Shown: piece by piece, positions 25,342 to 33,570 of the stretch | How positions within the stretch are numbered: the first letter of the stretch is position 1 | Layout: each line of letters starts with the position of its first letter | Source of the DNA: Embleya scabrispora DSM 41855 | GTDB lineage: Bacteria; Actinomycetota; Actinomycetes; Streptomycetales; Streptomycetaceae | DNA: 64,000 nt | Direction: 5' to 3' | NCBI RefSeq assembly: GCF_000372745.1 | Contig: NZ_KB889741.1 | Location: 1-64,000 of the forward strand | The notes under the pieces: generated by a model | Told to the model about the DNA's origin: nothing | Databases searched by the model: none | The model's input: the letters and a program-made list of their open reading frames with translations, nothing else | Position numbers and translations under genes: made by a program

Positions 25342-26712
25342 TCAGCGGCGGCGTACCGCGAGGGTCATGGCCGCGCACAGTGCGGCCGGCAGGAGCAGGG
25401 CCCAGACCAGGTCGTGGGGGTCGGCTGCGCCGTCGACGCTGACGAAGGCGCCCATCGCGGCGACGCCGAGCGTCGCGCCGATCTGGCGGACGGCGTTGAG
25501 GAGGCCGCCGGCGGCGCCGGCCGTGCCCTCGGGGGCCGTGGTGATGACCGTGGTGACCAGCGCCGGGAGCGCGAAGGAGACGCCGAAGCCGGTGCACAGC
25601 AGGCCGATGGCCAGGACCGGATAGGCCGAGCCGGTCAGCACGGCCACGGCGAACACGACGCTGCCCGCGGTCAACAGGCCCAATCCGGCGAGCATCGGCC
25701 CACGCGCCCCCGACCTGGCCACGATTCGGCCGGTCAGCAGCGGATTGACCGCGAACGGCAGGGTCATCGGCAGGAACGCGACACCCGTCTCCAACGGCGA
25801 CATGTGCAGGCTCTGCCGAAACAACAACGGGAGGACGAACAGCAGTCCGGTCATCGCGAAGTTGACCGCCGCGCCCGCGAGCAACGCGGACACCGTGCCA
25901 CGCGAGCGCAGGATCGCCGGGGCCAGTACCGGGTTGGCGCTGCGCCGCTCGGACCCGGCGAACAGCAGCCCGGCGAGCACCGCGCCCGCGCCCGAGCCCG
26001 CCGCGTGCGTCGCGCTGCCGGAGCCCGCCGCGATCAGGGCATCGGTGGCCGGCCCCAGCGTCACGCACGCGGCGAGCTGGGAGGTCCAGTCGATCGGTCG
26101 TACCCCCTTCGGGCAGCGCACCGTTCGCCCGGCCGTCAGGGCCAACGTGAGTGCGGCGAGCGGCACGTTGATCAGGAAGATGGCCCGCCGGCCGAACGCG
26201 TCGACCAGCAGTCCGCCGACGATGGGTCCCACCGCGAGCGCGGCGCCGCTGAGCGCGGCCCAGACCGCGACCGCCCTGGCCCGTTCGGCCGGCACCGGAT
26301 ACAGCGTGGTGACCGTGGCCATCGACGCGGGTACGCACGCGGCGGCGGCCACGCCGAGCAGTGCGCGCAGGGCCACCAGGGTCCACAGGTCCGGCGCCCA
26401 GGCGCTGAGCAGCGAGCCGAGGCCGAACGCGACGATGCCCACCCGGAATGCCCGATGCGCACCGAACCGGTCGGACATCGCGCCCGCCGTCAACAGCAGC
26501 GCACCGAATACGACGGTGTACCCGGACACCACCCATTGCAGACCCGCCACCGAACTGCCCAGTGACCGGGCCGGATCCGGCTCGGCCACCGACAGCACGG
26601 TCAGGTCGAGCAGCACCATGAAATAGCCCAGCGCGATGCCCAGGAGGGCGACCGTACGAGAGCGTGCCGTCGGCGCGGGCCGGGTGGAAACGGGTGAATC
26701 GACGACAGTCAT
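25342..26712 (-). CDS. MFS transporter, DHA2 (EmrB/QacA-like)
   Basis: 456 residues with about fourteen predicted helices, as in the DHA2 drug:proton antiporters. The N-terminal helix reads A-L-L-G-I-A-L-G-Y-F-M-V-L-L-D-L-T-V-L-S-V-A (DHA2 motif D1 variant L-D-x-T-V), followed by W-V-V-S-G-Y-T-V-V-F-G-A-L-L-L-T-A-G near 61. The open frame continues upstream, but ATG 26712 has GGAGAA eight bases upstream and starts the protein just before the first helix. It is divergent from the LysR gene at 27005 across 292 bp, the usual layout of a LysR-controlled exporter. Confidence 0.87.
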   Translation of the reverse strand: MTVVDSPVSTRPAPTARSRTVALLGIALGYFMVLLDLTVLSVAEPDPARSLGSSVAGLQWVVSGYTVVFGALLLTAGAMSDRFGAHRAFRVGIVAFGLGSLLSAWAPDLWTLVALRALLGVAAAACVPASMATVTTLYPVPAERARAVAVWAALSGAALAVGPIVGGLLVDAFGRRAIFLINVPLAALTLALTAGRTVRCPKGVRPIDWTSQLAACVTLGPATDALIAAGSGSATHAAGSGAGAVLAGLLFAGSERRSANPVLAPAILRSRGTVSALLAGAAVNFAMTGLLFVLPLLFRQSLHMSPLETGVAFLPMTLPFAVNPLLTGRIVARSGARGPMLAGLGLLTAGSVVFAVAVLTGSAYPVLAIGLLCTGFGVSFALPALVTTVITTAPEGTAGAAGGLLNAVRQIGATLGVAAMGAFVSVDGAADPHDLVWALLLPAALCAAMTLAVRRR

Positions 26713-26965
26713 CGAGAGTTCTCCAAGGATGGGTGGGGTGAGCACGGCGAAGGCGCGACAGGGCGATCGCGCGGTATCGCGATTGCGCGGTACGGCGAAG
26801 GTGCGGCACTGCGATCGCGCGGGAGTCCGGCCCGTCGGCAGGTTTACCGACCGGGCTCGATACCGGGGCATACCGCCGAGACCGGCATCGGCAGCGGGAA
26901 CGGATCGAGGACAACCACTGTGCGGCCGCGCTGGATTCGGCTCGACCGGCTGTGCCGCATGCCTC

Positions 26966-26982
26966 GTTCGGAATATCCGAAC
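26966..26982. promoter_or_regulatory. Probable LysR operator
   Basis: GTTCGGA-ATA-TCCGAAC, a perfect 7-bp inverted repeat with a 3-bp AT spacer, ends 22 bp before the LysR start codon. LysR regulators bind dyads with T-N11-A-like symmetry near their own start, repressing themselves and activating the divergent gene. The rest of 26713-26965 holds GCGATCGCGCGG-type repeats and no gene. Confidence 0.6.
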
Positions 26983-27004
26983 GCTGTGCCGAGGTTGCCG
27001 GACC

Positions 27005-27940
27005 ATGGAATTCCGCCGGCTCCGCACGTTCGAGACGGTCATCCGGACCGGGACCGTCACCGCCGCCGCCAACGCGCTGGGCATCGCGCCCTCGTCGGTC
27101 TCCGAACAGATCCGGGTGCTGGAGAAGTCGGTCGGCGTCGCGTTGTTCGACCGAGGTCCCAGGGGAATGACGCTCACCTCGGCCGGCGAGCGCATGCGCG
27201 ACTGGGCCCACCGCCTGCTCGACCAGGCCGATCAGGCCCGCCGCGAGGTCGCCGAGGCCGCGCCGCTGCTGCGACTGGGTGCGTTGGAGAGCATCGCCGC
27301 GACGCACGTGCCACCGGTACTGGCCCGGCTCGGTGCGCGCCGACCCGACCTGCGGGTCCAGGTCGGTTCGAACGGTACGCGCGATGACCTGTTGGCCGCC
27401 GTGGCCGCCGGACGCCTCGATGCGGCGCTGGTCCTGGACACCGGTACCTGGCTCGGCGAGCTGGGCTTCGAACCGCCGCCGGCCGCGCTGGCGTTCGTCG
27501 ACTTGGAGCCGATCGGGCTGGCCCTGGTGGCCGCGCCGGGCCACCCGCTCGGCGGCCGCTCCGAGATCACCGGCGACGATCTGCGCGGTCACCGGCTCCT
27601 GGTCAACGTGGCGGCTTGCTCGTTCCGCCTGGCCGGTGATCGACTCCTGGGCACGGAGGTGGAACAGGTCCGGGTCGGCGGCGTCGCGGTCATCCGGGCG
27701 TGGACCGAACAGGGCCTGGGCGTCGCCCTGTTGCCGGCCTTCGCGGTCGCCGACCAACTCGCCTCCGGCAAGCTGATCCGACTCGCCCTGGACGCCCCCG
27801 ATCTGACTCTGCGTCTGGTCTGGCGTCCGGACCGGGAATCCCTCCCGGGCCTGCGCGAAGTCCTCTACGCGGCGGCCGCCCCGACACCCGGCACCACGGG
27901 ACCGGTCACCCCGCTCGCGAGCGCGCGCACGGGGCCGTGA
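27005..27940 (+). CDS. LysR family transcriptional regulator
   Basis: 311 residues. N-terminal winged helix M-E-F-R-R-L-R-T-F-E-T-V-I-R-T-G-T-V-T-A-A-A-N-A-L-G-I-A with the recognition helix S-S-V-S-E-Q-I-R-V-L-E near 34-44, and a periplasmic-binding-like effector domain from about 90 to 295 (L-R-L-G-A-L-E-S-I-A-A near 81; G-L-G-V-A-L-L-P near 238). The C-terminal 20 residues are low complexity. Probably controls the divergent DHA2 exporter. Confidence 0.9.
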   Translation: MEFRRLRTFETVIRTGTVTAAANALGIAPSSVSEQIRVLEKSVGVALFDRGPRGMTLTSAGERMRDWAHRLLDQADQARREVAEAAPLLRLGALESIAATHVPPVLARLGARRPDLRVQVGSNGTRDDLLAAVAAGRLDAALVLDTGTWLGELGFEPPPAALAFVDLEPIGLALVAAPGHPLGGRSEITGDDLRGHRLLVNVAACSFRLAGDRLLGTEVEQVRVGGVAVIRAWTEQGLGVALLPAFAVADQLASGKLIRLALDAPDLTLRLVWRPDRESLPGLREVLYAAAAPTPGTTGPVTPLASARTGP

Positions 27941-28136
27941 TCCGACAGCCGGCGCCGTCCGGCTCGGCCGGGCTCCCGGCCCGGCCGCCCTGCCGAGGAC
28001 GGGGGTCGACCACGACGAGCGTTTACGTTCGGAAGCCGGCGGTCACCCTCCGTTGCGGGAATCGGGGTCGGAGTCGGGATCGGGATCGGTGGATGGGAGT
28101 GCGATGGTGCGGCGACGACGGGATGGGCTTCGGTTC

Positions 28137-28172
28137 GTGGATGACGTGGATGACGTGGACGGCGTGGGTGGC
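28137..28172. repeat. 9-bp tandem repeat before the glutaminase gene
   Basis: Four consecutive 9-bp units (GTGGATGAC twice, then GTGGACGGC and GTGGGTGGC) end eight bases before the glutaminase ATG and occupy the place of its ribosome binding site. An upstream stretch (about 28060-28095) has irregular CGGGAT/CGGAGT hexamers. Outside these arrays, 27941-28180 has no gene. Confidence 0.8.
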
Positions 28173-28180
28173 GTGGTGTC

Positions 28181-29542
28181 ATGGATCCGGTGAACGCCTC
28201 CCTGGCCGAGATCCACGATCGGCTCGGCGCCATTGCCGACGGCGAAGTCGCTGACTACATTCCGCAGTTGGCCTCGGCCGACCCGCGGACATTCGGGCTG
28301 GCCCTGGTGAGCATGTCCGGCCACTGCTACAGCGCCGGCGACATCGACGAGCCGTTCAGCATCCAGTCCGTGTCCAAACCGTTCGTGTACGCGCTCGCGC
28401 TGTCCGAGCTTGGTCCCGCCGAGGTGAGCCGCCGAGTCGGCGCGGAGCCCAGCGGCGAGGCGTTCAACGCGATCAGCCTCGAACCGGGCACCGGTCGCCC
28501 GGCGAACCCCATGGTCAACGCCGGCGCCATCGTGACCACCTCGCTGGTCCCGGCGGCGGACCCGCGGGATCGATTCGAGCGCATCCTCGCGTGCCTGTCC
28601 GCGTTCGCGGGTCGCTCCCTGGACGTCGACGAGGACGTGTACCGCTCCGAGGTCGAAACGGGAGATCGCAACCGGGCCCTGGCCTACCTGATGCGCGGCG
28701 CGGGATCGTTGTCCGGCGACGTGGACGAGACCGTACGCACCTACTTCCGCCAGTGCTCGATCCGGGTCCGCGTCGCCGACCTGGCGGTGATGGCCGCGAC
28801 GCTGGCCAACGGCGGCGTCAACCCGGTCACCGGCGACCGGGTGATCGCCGAACCGGTGGCGGTACGGGCACTCGCGGTGATGGCCACGTGCGGGATGTAC
28901 GACACCGCCGGCGAATGGCTGCTGCGAGTGGGACTGCCCGCCAAGAGCGGGGTGTCCGGCGGCCTGATCGCGTGCAGCCCCGCGCGCTTCGGCATCGCCG
29001 TGCACAGCCCGCCACTGGATCGCGCGGGCAACCCGGTACGCGGCGTGGTCGCGCTCACCGAACTCTCCCAACGCTTCGCCCTGCACCTGATGCACCAACC
29101 GGGCCGACACATCGCGACCGTCACCGAGGTCACCACCGCGCTCGACCAGCCCTCCTTCCGGGCCCGCACCCCGGGGGAGCGTGCCGTCCTCGACCGCGAG
29201 GGGCACCACATCGTGGTGATCCGCGCCCAGGGGGTGTTGGAATTCACCGAGACGGAGCACCTGCTGCACGCGCTCCGCGAGTCCGTGCCGGACGCACCCG
29301 GTTGGATCGTGCTGGACCTGGACCGGGTCACCCGGATCGCCGTCGGCCCCGCCACCATGCTCGGCTCCGCGCTGGCCGGTCTCGCCTCCACCGGCCACGA
29401 GCTCGCCATCGCGGCCCGGGAACCGCTGCTGGACCCGGTCGCCGACCCCGCGCCGTGGACCCCGTTCCGCAGCCGGGCGGAGGCCGTCGCCTGGTGCGAG
29501 GACCGGCTGCTCGCGACGACGGCGGCGCAGCCGTCCGGGTGA
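28181..29542 (+). CDS. glsA: Glutaminase A fused to a STAS domain
   Basis: 453 residues. Residues 1-300 are a serine-dependent glutaminase (L-glutamine to glutamate plus ammonia). The catalytic S-x-x-K dyad lies in F-S-I-Q-S-V-S-K-P-F near 60; substrate-site motifs are N-P-M-V-N-A-G-A-I near 108, the V-S-G-G-L near 264 and the conserved C-G-M-Y-D. Residues 345-445 form a STAS-like domain (V-V-I-R-A-Q-G-V-L-E-F, then W-I-V-L-D-L-D-R-V-T-R-I). This GlsA-STAS architecture exists in actinobacteria, where the STAS part may regulate oligomerisation. No Shine-Dalgarno sequence precedes ATG 28181; the 9-bp repeat sits there instead. Confidence 0.93.
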   Translation: MDPVNASLAEIHDRLGAIADGEVADYIPQLASADPRTFGLALVSMSGHCYSAGDIDEPFSIQSVSKPFVYALALSELGPAEVSRRVGAEPSGEAFNAISLEPGTGRPANPMVNAGAIVTTSLVPAADPRDRFERILACLSAFAGRSLDVDEDVYRSEVETGDRNRALAYLMRGAGSLSGDVDETVRTYFRQCSIRVRVADLAVMAATLANGGVNPVTGDRVIAEPVAVRALAVMATCGMYDTAGEWLLRVGLPAKSGVSGGLIACSPARFGIAVHSPPLDRAGNPVRGVVALTELSQRFALHLMHQPGRHIATVTEVTTALDQPSFRARTPGERAVLDREGHHIVVIRAQGVLEFTETEHLLHALRESVPDAPGWIVLDLDRVTRIAVGPATMLGSALAGLASTGHELAIAAREPLLDPVADPAPWTPFRSRAEAVAWCEDRLLATTAAQPSG

Positions 29543-29767
29543 CGCGGTTCGCGGGCGGTCCCCGCGTGCGGTCCGCGGGCGGCCCCGGGAACGCGGTTCG
29601 AGTGGGGCGCCCGGCTTGCTGTCGTGGGGCCGAGAGATTCTTTCGGCGAGCGGTCACATTCCCGGGTCGGCATGGGTCACATCGTTGTCGGATCGGAAAA
29701 ACGGTCCCCGCACGAAGCCATCGCCGACCTCCGGAACCCGAGTCCGGAAGCCCCTGAGGAGCACATC

Positions 29768-30109
29768 ATGACCGCAGGTATCAAGACGGTGATCCATCCC
29801 GTCCGCGATCTCGCCAAGGCCAAGGAGTTGTACAGCCGAATCCTGGGGGTGGAGCCGGTGGTGGACGAGGTCTACTACGTCGGCTACCGGGTCGCCGGCC
29901 AGGACATCGGCCTGGACCCCAACGGCCACGCCAAGTGGGCCGGCGGCCCGATCGCCTACTGGCACGTCGAGGACATCGACGCGACCTACAAGTCCCTGGT
30001 CGAGGGTGGCGCGGAGTCCGTACACGAGGTCAAGGATGTCGGCGGCGGCAAGCGGACCGCCGTTCTCAAGGACGCCGACGACAACCCCATCGGCCTGATT
30101 CAGGGCTGA
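29768..30109 (+). CDS. VOC/glyoxalase superfamily protein
   Basis: 113 residues with the paired beta-alpha-beta-beta-beta units of vicinal oxygen chelate proteins: I-H-P-V-R-D-L-A-K-A-K-E-L-Y-S-R-I-L-G near 9-27 and, in the second half, Y-W-H-V-E-D-I-D-A-T-Y-K near 66. His and Glu residues at the expected metal positions are partly present. Such short proteins are usually annotated as glyoxalase/bleomycin-resistance-like; the substrate is unknown. GAGGAG lies seven bases upstream of ATG 29768. Confidence 0.8.
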   Translation: MTAGIKTVIHPVRDLAKAKELYSRILGVEPVVDEVYYVGYRVAGQDIGLDPNGHAKWAGGPIAYWHVEDIDATYKSLVEGGAESVHEVKDVGGGKRTAVLKDADDNPIGLIQG

Positions 30110-30306
30110 TCCGGGGCCGAGTAACGGCCTGGGCACCGGTCCGGGCGGCAAAGCGCCATGACGCGTCCCGAGCGCGGCACGACCGGCGAGGCCGGCACCC
30201 GAGGGTGTCGGCCTCGCCGCACGTCGGGGATTGCCGTCACGGGGGGTGGAGACGCGGGTGGTGACTTGGGCTCGGATTGGGTGGCTTCGATATCGGCCAC
30301 GTGTTG

Positions 30307-30912
30307 TCAGTACGAGCCGTATGTGGGGGCCCCGAGCCGCTCGTAGGAGTTGAGGACCACGCCGGTCGCGGTGGCGCGCGACTCGGTGAGGGTGAAGGCG
30401 GTCGGCTGTACGCCGGGGACGAACAGTCGCTTGCCGGAGCCCACGGCGACCGGGAACGTCAGCAGGTGCATCGTGTCGATCAGGCCGAGCCGCAGCAGCG
30501 CGCCGGCCAGGGCTCCGCTGCCGTGAATCTGGAGTTCGTGGCCGTCCTGCTCCTTGAGCGCGGCGACCTCCTCGGCGAGGTCGCCGCCGAGCAGCTTGGT
30601 GTTCGCCCAGTCGGCCGAGGCCAGGGTGCCGGTGGGGACGTACTTGGGCAGCTCGTTGAGCCGGGTGGCGATGGGATTGGCGGGGTCGGTCACCTTCGGC
30701 CAGTACGACGCGAAGATCTCGTACGTCCGGCGCCCGAGCAGGAAGGCGTCCGCCCGGCCGATGACGTCGGTCATGAACCGCCCGAAATCCTCGTCGCCGT
30801 ACGGCACCGACCAACCGCCGTGCTCGAATCCACCGCTGGGGTCCTCCTCCGGGCCACCAGGGGCCTGGTAGACGCCGTCGAGGGTGAGAAAGGTGGTGAG
30901 GATGAGCTTCAT
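30307..30912 (-). CDS. Dihydrofolate reductase family protein (RibD C-terminal-like)
   Basis: 201 residues starting M-K-L-I-L-T-T-F-L-T-L-D-G-V-Y-Q, the standard opening of the actinobacterial YyaP/YwjB-type dihydrofolate-reductase-like family. Features include L-L-G-R-R-T-Y-E-I-F near 58, I-H-G-S-G-A-L near 130 (NADPH-binding loop) and L-L-T-F-P-V-A-V-G-S-G-K-R-L-F near 150. The true reductase substrate is unknown; these are not the essential FolA. Divergent from the cupin at 31063. Confidence 0.87.
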   Translation of the reverse strand: MKLILTTFLTLDGVYQAPGGPEEDPSGGFEHGGWSVPYGDEDFGRFMTDVIGRADAFLLGRRTYEIFASYWPKVTDPANPIATRLNELPKYVPTGTLASADWANTKLLGGDLAEEVAALKEQDGHELQIHGSGALAGALLRLGLIDTMHLLTFPVAVGSGKRLFVPGVQPTAFTLTESRATATGVVLNSYERLGAPTYGSY

Positions 30913-31062
30913 GGCAGTGCCCTTCATGGTTTCCGCGCCGTCACACGCTTCGACTGCCGGCCGGCCGGAAACTCATCGGTGCGGGAGAGATCCTTCCGCA
31001 GTTCCCACCACGACGTCGAGCCACACACTCCGTGCTTCACACAGGTCACGAGGAGCCACGAA

Positions 31063-31560
31063 ATGTCGTATCCGACCTATCCCGAGGCCCGCTACCACGG
31101 CGAGGGAGGCGAAGTCAGTGCCCGCTTCCGCCCGGCTGGGCATCCGCCGGAACTGACCACGGCCGGTGCGAGCTATCACTACCTGGCCACGGCCGACTCC
31201 ACGGACGGCGAGTTCGGGCTGTACCGGGTGGACATGCACGCGGTGCCCAGCGGCCCGGGCACGCACTTCCACCGCACCATCTCCGAGTCCTTCTTCGTAC
31301 TGTCCGGCACGATTCGGCTGTTCGACGGCAACGCGTGGCGCGACGCCAAGGCCGGCGACTTCCTGTACGTGCCCGTGGGTGGCCTGCACGCGTTCCGCAA
31401 CGAATCGGGGGAGCCGGCCTCGATGCTGCTCCAGTTCGCCCCCGGCGCGCCTCGTGAGGCGTATTTCGAGGGGGTGCCGGAACTGGAACACCTTACGGAG
31501 AAGGAGCGCGCGCAGTTCTTTCTGCGTCATGACAATCAGTGGGTGGATCTCGGGGGGTAG
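31063..31560 (+). CDS. Cupin domain-containing protein
   Basis: 165 residues. A clear cupin fold has motif 1 G-P-G-T-H-F-H-R-T-I-S-E-S-F-F-V-L-S-G near 63-81 (two His and one Glu metal ligands) and motif 2 D-F-L-Y-V-P-V-G-G-L-H-A-F-R-N near 98-112 (third His). AGGAG precedes ATG 31063 by nine bases. Possible functions include dioxygenase or sugar-binding regulatory protein; the sequence does not decide. It is divergent from the DHFR-like gene. Confidence 0.83.
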   Translation: MSYPTYPEARYHGEGGEVSARFRPAGHPPELTTAGASYHYLATADSTDGEFGLYRVDMHAVPSGPGTHFHRTISESFFVLSGTIRLFDGNAWRDAKAGDFLYVPVGGLHAFRNESGEPASMLLQFAPGAPREAYFEGVPELEHLTEKERAQFFLRHDNQWVDLGG

Positions 31561-31708
31561 GGGGGTGGGGGTTGACGTTCAACCGCTCTGCCGCCGTGCG
31601 TAATGCCGTCTTCTCTGTCGCTTGTGACGCAGTTCTCGGGTGCTCTCGCTGGTCGTGGGCGGGTGTCTGTGGTGTAGATCGTCCGTCAGGGTGGTTCGTG
31701 GCGCGGGG

Positions 31709-32446
31709 TCACCAGGGGATGGTCCCGTCGTCCTCGAAGAACGAACCGGTCGGGCCACCGTCCGGCAGCGTGGCGAGCCGGATCGCCGTGGCTGCGCCCT
31801 GCTCGGGGGTGCGGGGTCCGTGGAAGCCGGTGAAGTCGGTCGCGACCAGGCCGGGGCAGGCGGCGTTGATCAGGATGCCCGTGCCGGCGAACTGGCGGGC
31901 GTACTGCACGGTGACGGCGTTGAGGAACGTCTTCGACGGCGCGTAGGCCGCCATGACCGGACCGATGTCGATGTCCGGGTCCGCCTGCCGGGTCAGGGAG
32001 CCGACGGCGCTGGAGACGTTGACGATGCGGGGCGACCTGGAGCGCCGCAGCAGCGGCAGCATCGCGTTGGTCACCTGGATGACGCCCAGCACGTTGGTCT
32101 CCACCACCGTCCGGACCACGTCGGAATCCAGGCTGGTCGGATCCTGGGCCCACCCCGGCCCCATCTCCCCTGAGATGCCGGCGTTGTTGACCAGGACGTC
32201 GAGGCCCCCGGCCTCCAGCTCGACCAGTTCGGCGGCCTCGGTGACGCTGCGTCGGCTGGTCACGTCCAGCGGCACGCCGAACGCGTCGACCCCGGCGGCG
32301 CGCAGCTTCTCGACAGCGGCCCCGAGCCGGGTTTCGTCACGGGCTCCCACGCCCACGCGGTGTCCCAAGGCGCCCAGACCGGCCGCGATTGCGTACCCGA
32401 TGCCTTTGTTCGCGCCGGTAACCAGCGCGATCTTCGCTTTGCTCAT
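31709..32446 (-). CDS. Short-chain dehydrogenase/reductase
   Basis: 245 residues, classical SDR: cofactor motif T-G-A-N-K-G-I-G near 11-18, N-N-A-G near 90, the catalytic region N-V-S-S-A near 142 with Y-A-P-S-K near 164-168 (Tyr and Lys of the catalytic tetrad), and P-G-L-V-A-T-D near 195. It resembles the carbonyl-reductase-like subgroup (G-A-N-K-G-I-G-Y-A-I). Divergent from a LysR regulator at 32541, with a palindromic site between, so probably induced by that regulator. The substrate is unknown. Confidence 0.9.
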   Translation of the reverse strand: MSKAKIALVTGANKGIGYAIAAGLGALGHRVGVGARDETRLGAAVEKLRAAGVDAFGVPLDVTSRRSVTEAAELVELEAGGLDVLVNNAGISGEMGPGWAQDPTSLDSDVVRTVVETNVLGVIQVTNAMLPLLRRSRSPRIVNVSSAVGSLTRQADPDIDIGPVMAAYAPSKTFLNAVTVQYARQFAGTGILINAACPGLVATDFTGFHGPRTPEQGAATAIRLATLPDGGPTGSFFEDDGTIPW

Positions 32447-32493
32447 GCCGTCGATGCTCGCCCTCAGCCGAGCGGAGCGTCCAACACCGAAGC

Positions 32494-32520
32494 GGTATCT
32501 TACGATACCCACCAGGTATC
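32494..32520. promoter_or_regulatory. Probable LysR operator between SDR and LysR genes
   Basis: GGTATC-TTAC-GATACC (32494-32509) is a perfect inverted repeat. A third half-site GGTATC follows at 32515-32520, 21 bp from the first. The dyad plus an extra half-site is the usual LysR recognition/activation arrangement. It is AT-rich for this region. Confidence 0.65.
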
Positions 32521-32540
32521 AGCCCAGAAAGGGGACAGCC

Positions 32541-33440
32541 GTGGACGCCTTGGAGACCCGCGAGCTCAGGTACTTCATCGCCGTTGCCGAGGAGCTGCAC
32601 TTCGGCCGCGCCGCCGAACGCCTGGGCATGGCCCAGCCGCCGCTGTCCAGAGCCATCCAGCGGCTCGAGAAACGCCTCGGGGTCTGTCTGCTGGACCGCG
32701 ACCGCCGCGGCGTGCGCCTGACCGGCGCCGGCCAGGTGCTGCTGCACGAGGGCCGCGCGGCCCTGGACGCGACCGCCGCCGCGGCGCGACGCACCCGCCG
32801 CTCCGGCAGCACAGACCATCCGGGCGGCTCCCGAGAACGCCTGGTCATCGCGGTCAAGGCCGCCGCCTCCCACGATCTGTTGCAGCGGCTGCTCGACGCC
32901 TACGCCGCCGAGCCCGACGCCGCCGAGATCGAGGTGCTGGCCGGCGGTTTCACCGAGCAGGAGCAGATGCTGCGCGACGGTCGCGCCGACGTCGCGCTCC
33001 TCATCGCGCCGTTCAACTCCCTGGCCGGGTTCGACAGCGAGGAACTGCTGACCGAAGGGCGGATCGCCGTCCTACCCGCAAGGCACCCGCTCGCGACGCG
33101 CAAGTTTCTGTCCATGGCCGACATCAGCGACGTCCCCGATCTCCCGATCGCCCGCTGGCCACGACACGGCGCCTACGCACCCGGGCCAGGCCCGGAAGTC
33201 CGCGACCACACGCAGCTGGCCCAGCTGATCGCCCTCGGACGCACCATGGCCGTCGTCCCGGACTCCGCGCGCACCTGGCTATGGCACGAGCACGCCGCCG
33301 TGCCCCTGACCGACGCACCGCCCGTCCACACCCACATCGCCTGGCCCCCGCACAGCCGCTCACTCGCCCTAGCCGGCCTGATCCGCACCGCCACGCGGCT
33401 GATTCCGGACACCGCGCCGACGGCTGCCACCATGGAGTAG
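32541..33440 (+). CDS. LysR family transcriptional regulator
   Basis: 299 residues from GTG 32541 (AGGGGA five bases upstream). DNA-binding domain E-L-R-Y-F-I-A-V-A-E-E-L-H-F-G-R-A-A-E-R-L-G-M near 8-30 with P-L-S-R-A-I-Q-R-L-E, the common actinobacterial LysR signature, then an effector domain from about 100 (L-V-I-A-V-K-A-A-A-S near 98). Likely regulates the divergent SDR. The open frame extends well upstream through the SDR antisense strand, but that part is not coding. Confidence 0.9.
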   Translation: MDALETRELRYFIAVAEELHFGRAAERLGMAQPPLSRAIQRLEKRLGVCLLDRDRRGVRLTGAGQVLLHEGRAALDATAAAARRTRRSGSTDHPGGSRERLVIAVKAAASHDLLQRLLDAYAAEPDAAEIEVLAGGFTEQEQMLRDGRADVALLIAPFNSLAGFDSEELLTEGRIAVLPARHPLATRKFLSMADISDVPDLPIARWPRHGAYAPGPGPEVRDHTQLAQLIALGRTMAVVPDSARTWLWHEHAAVPLTDAPPVHTHIAWPPHSRSLALAGLIRTATRLIPDTAPTAATME

Positions 33441-33570
33441 CCGGTCGGGGCGCCGGCTGCACCACGCGTTCGGCCACCACCAGCTCGTCACGCCCGCCCA
33501 CGACCGGCACGAGCACCCACGAACCCCGCCACGCCGGCACCCTGACCAGCCGCTTCAGGATGGTGGATCT

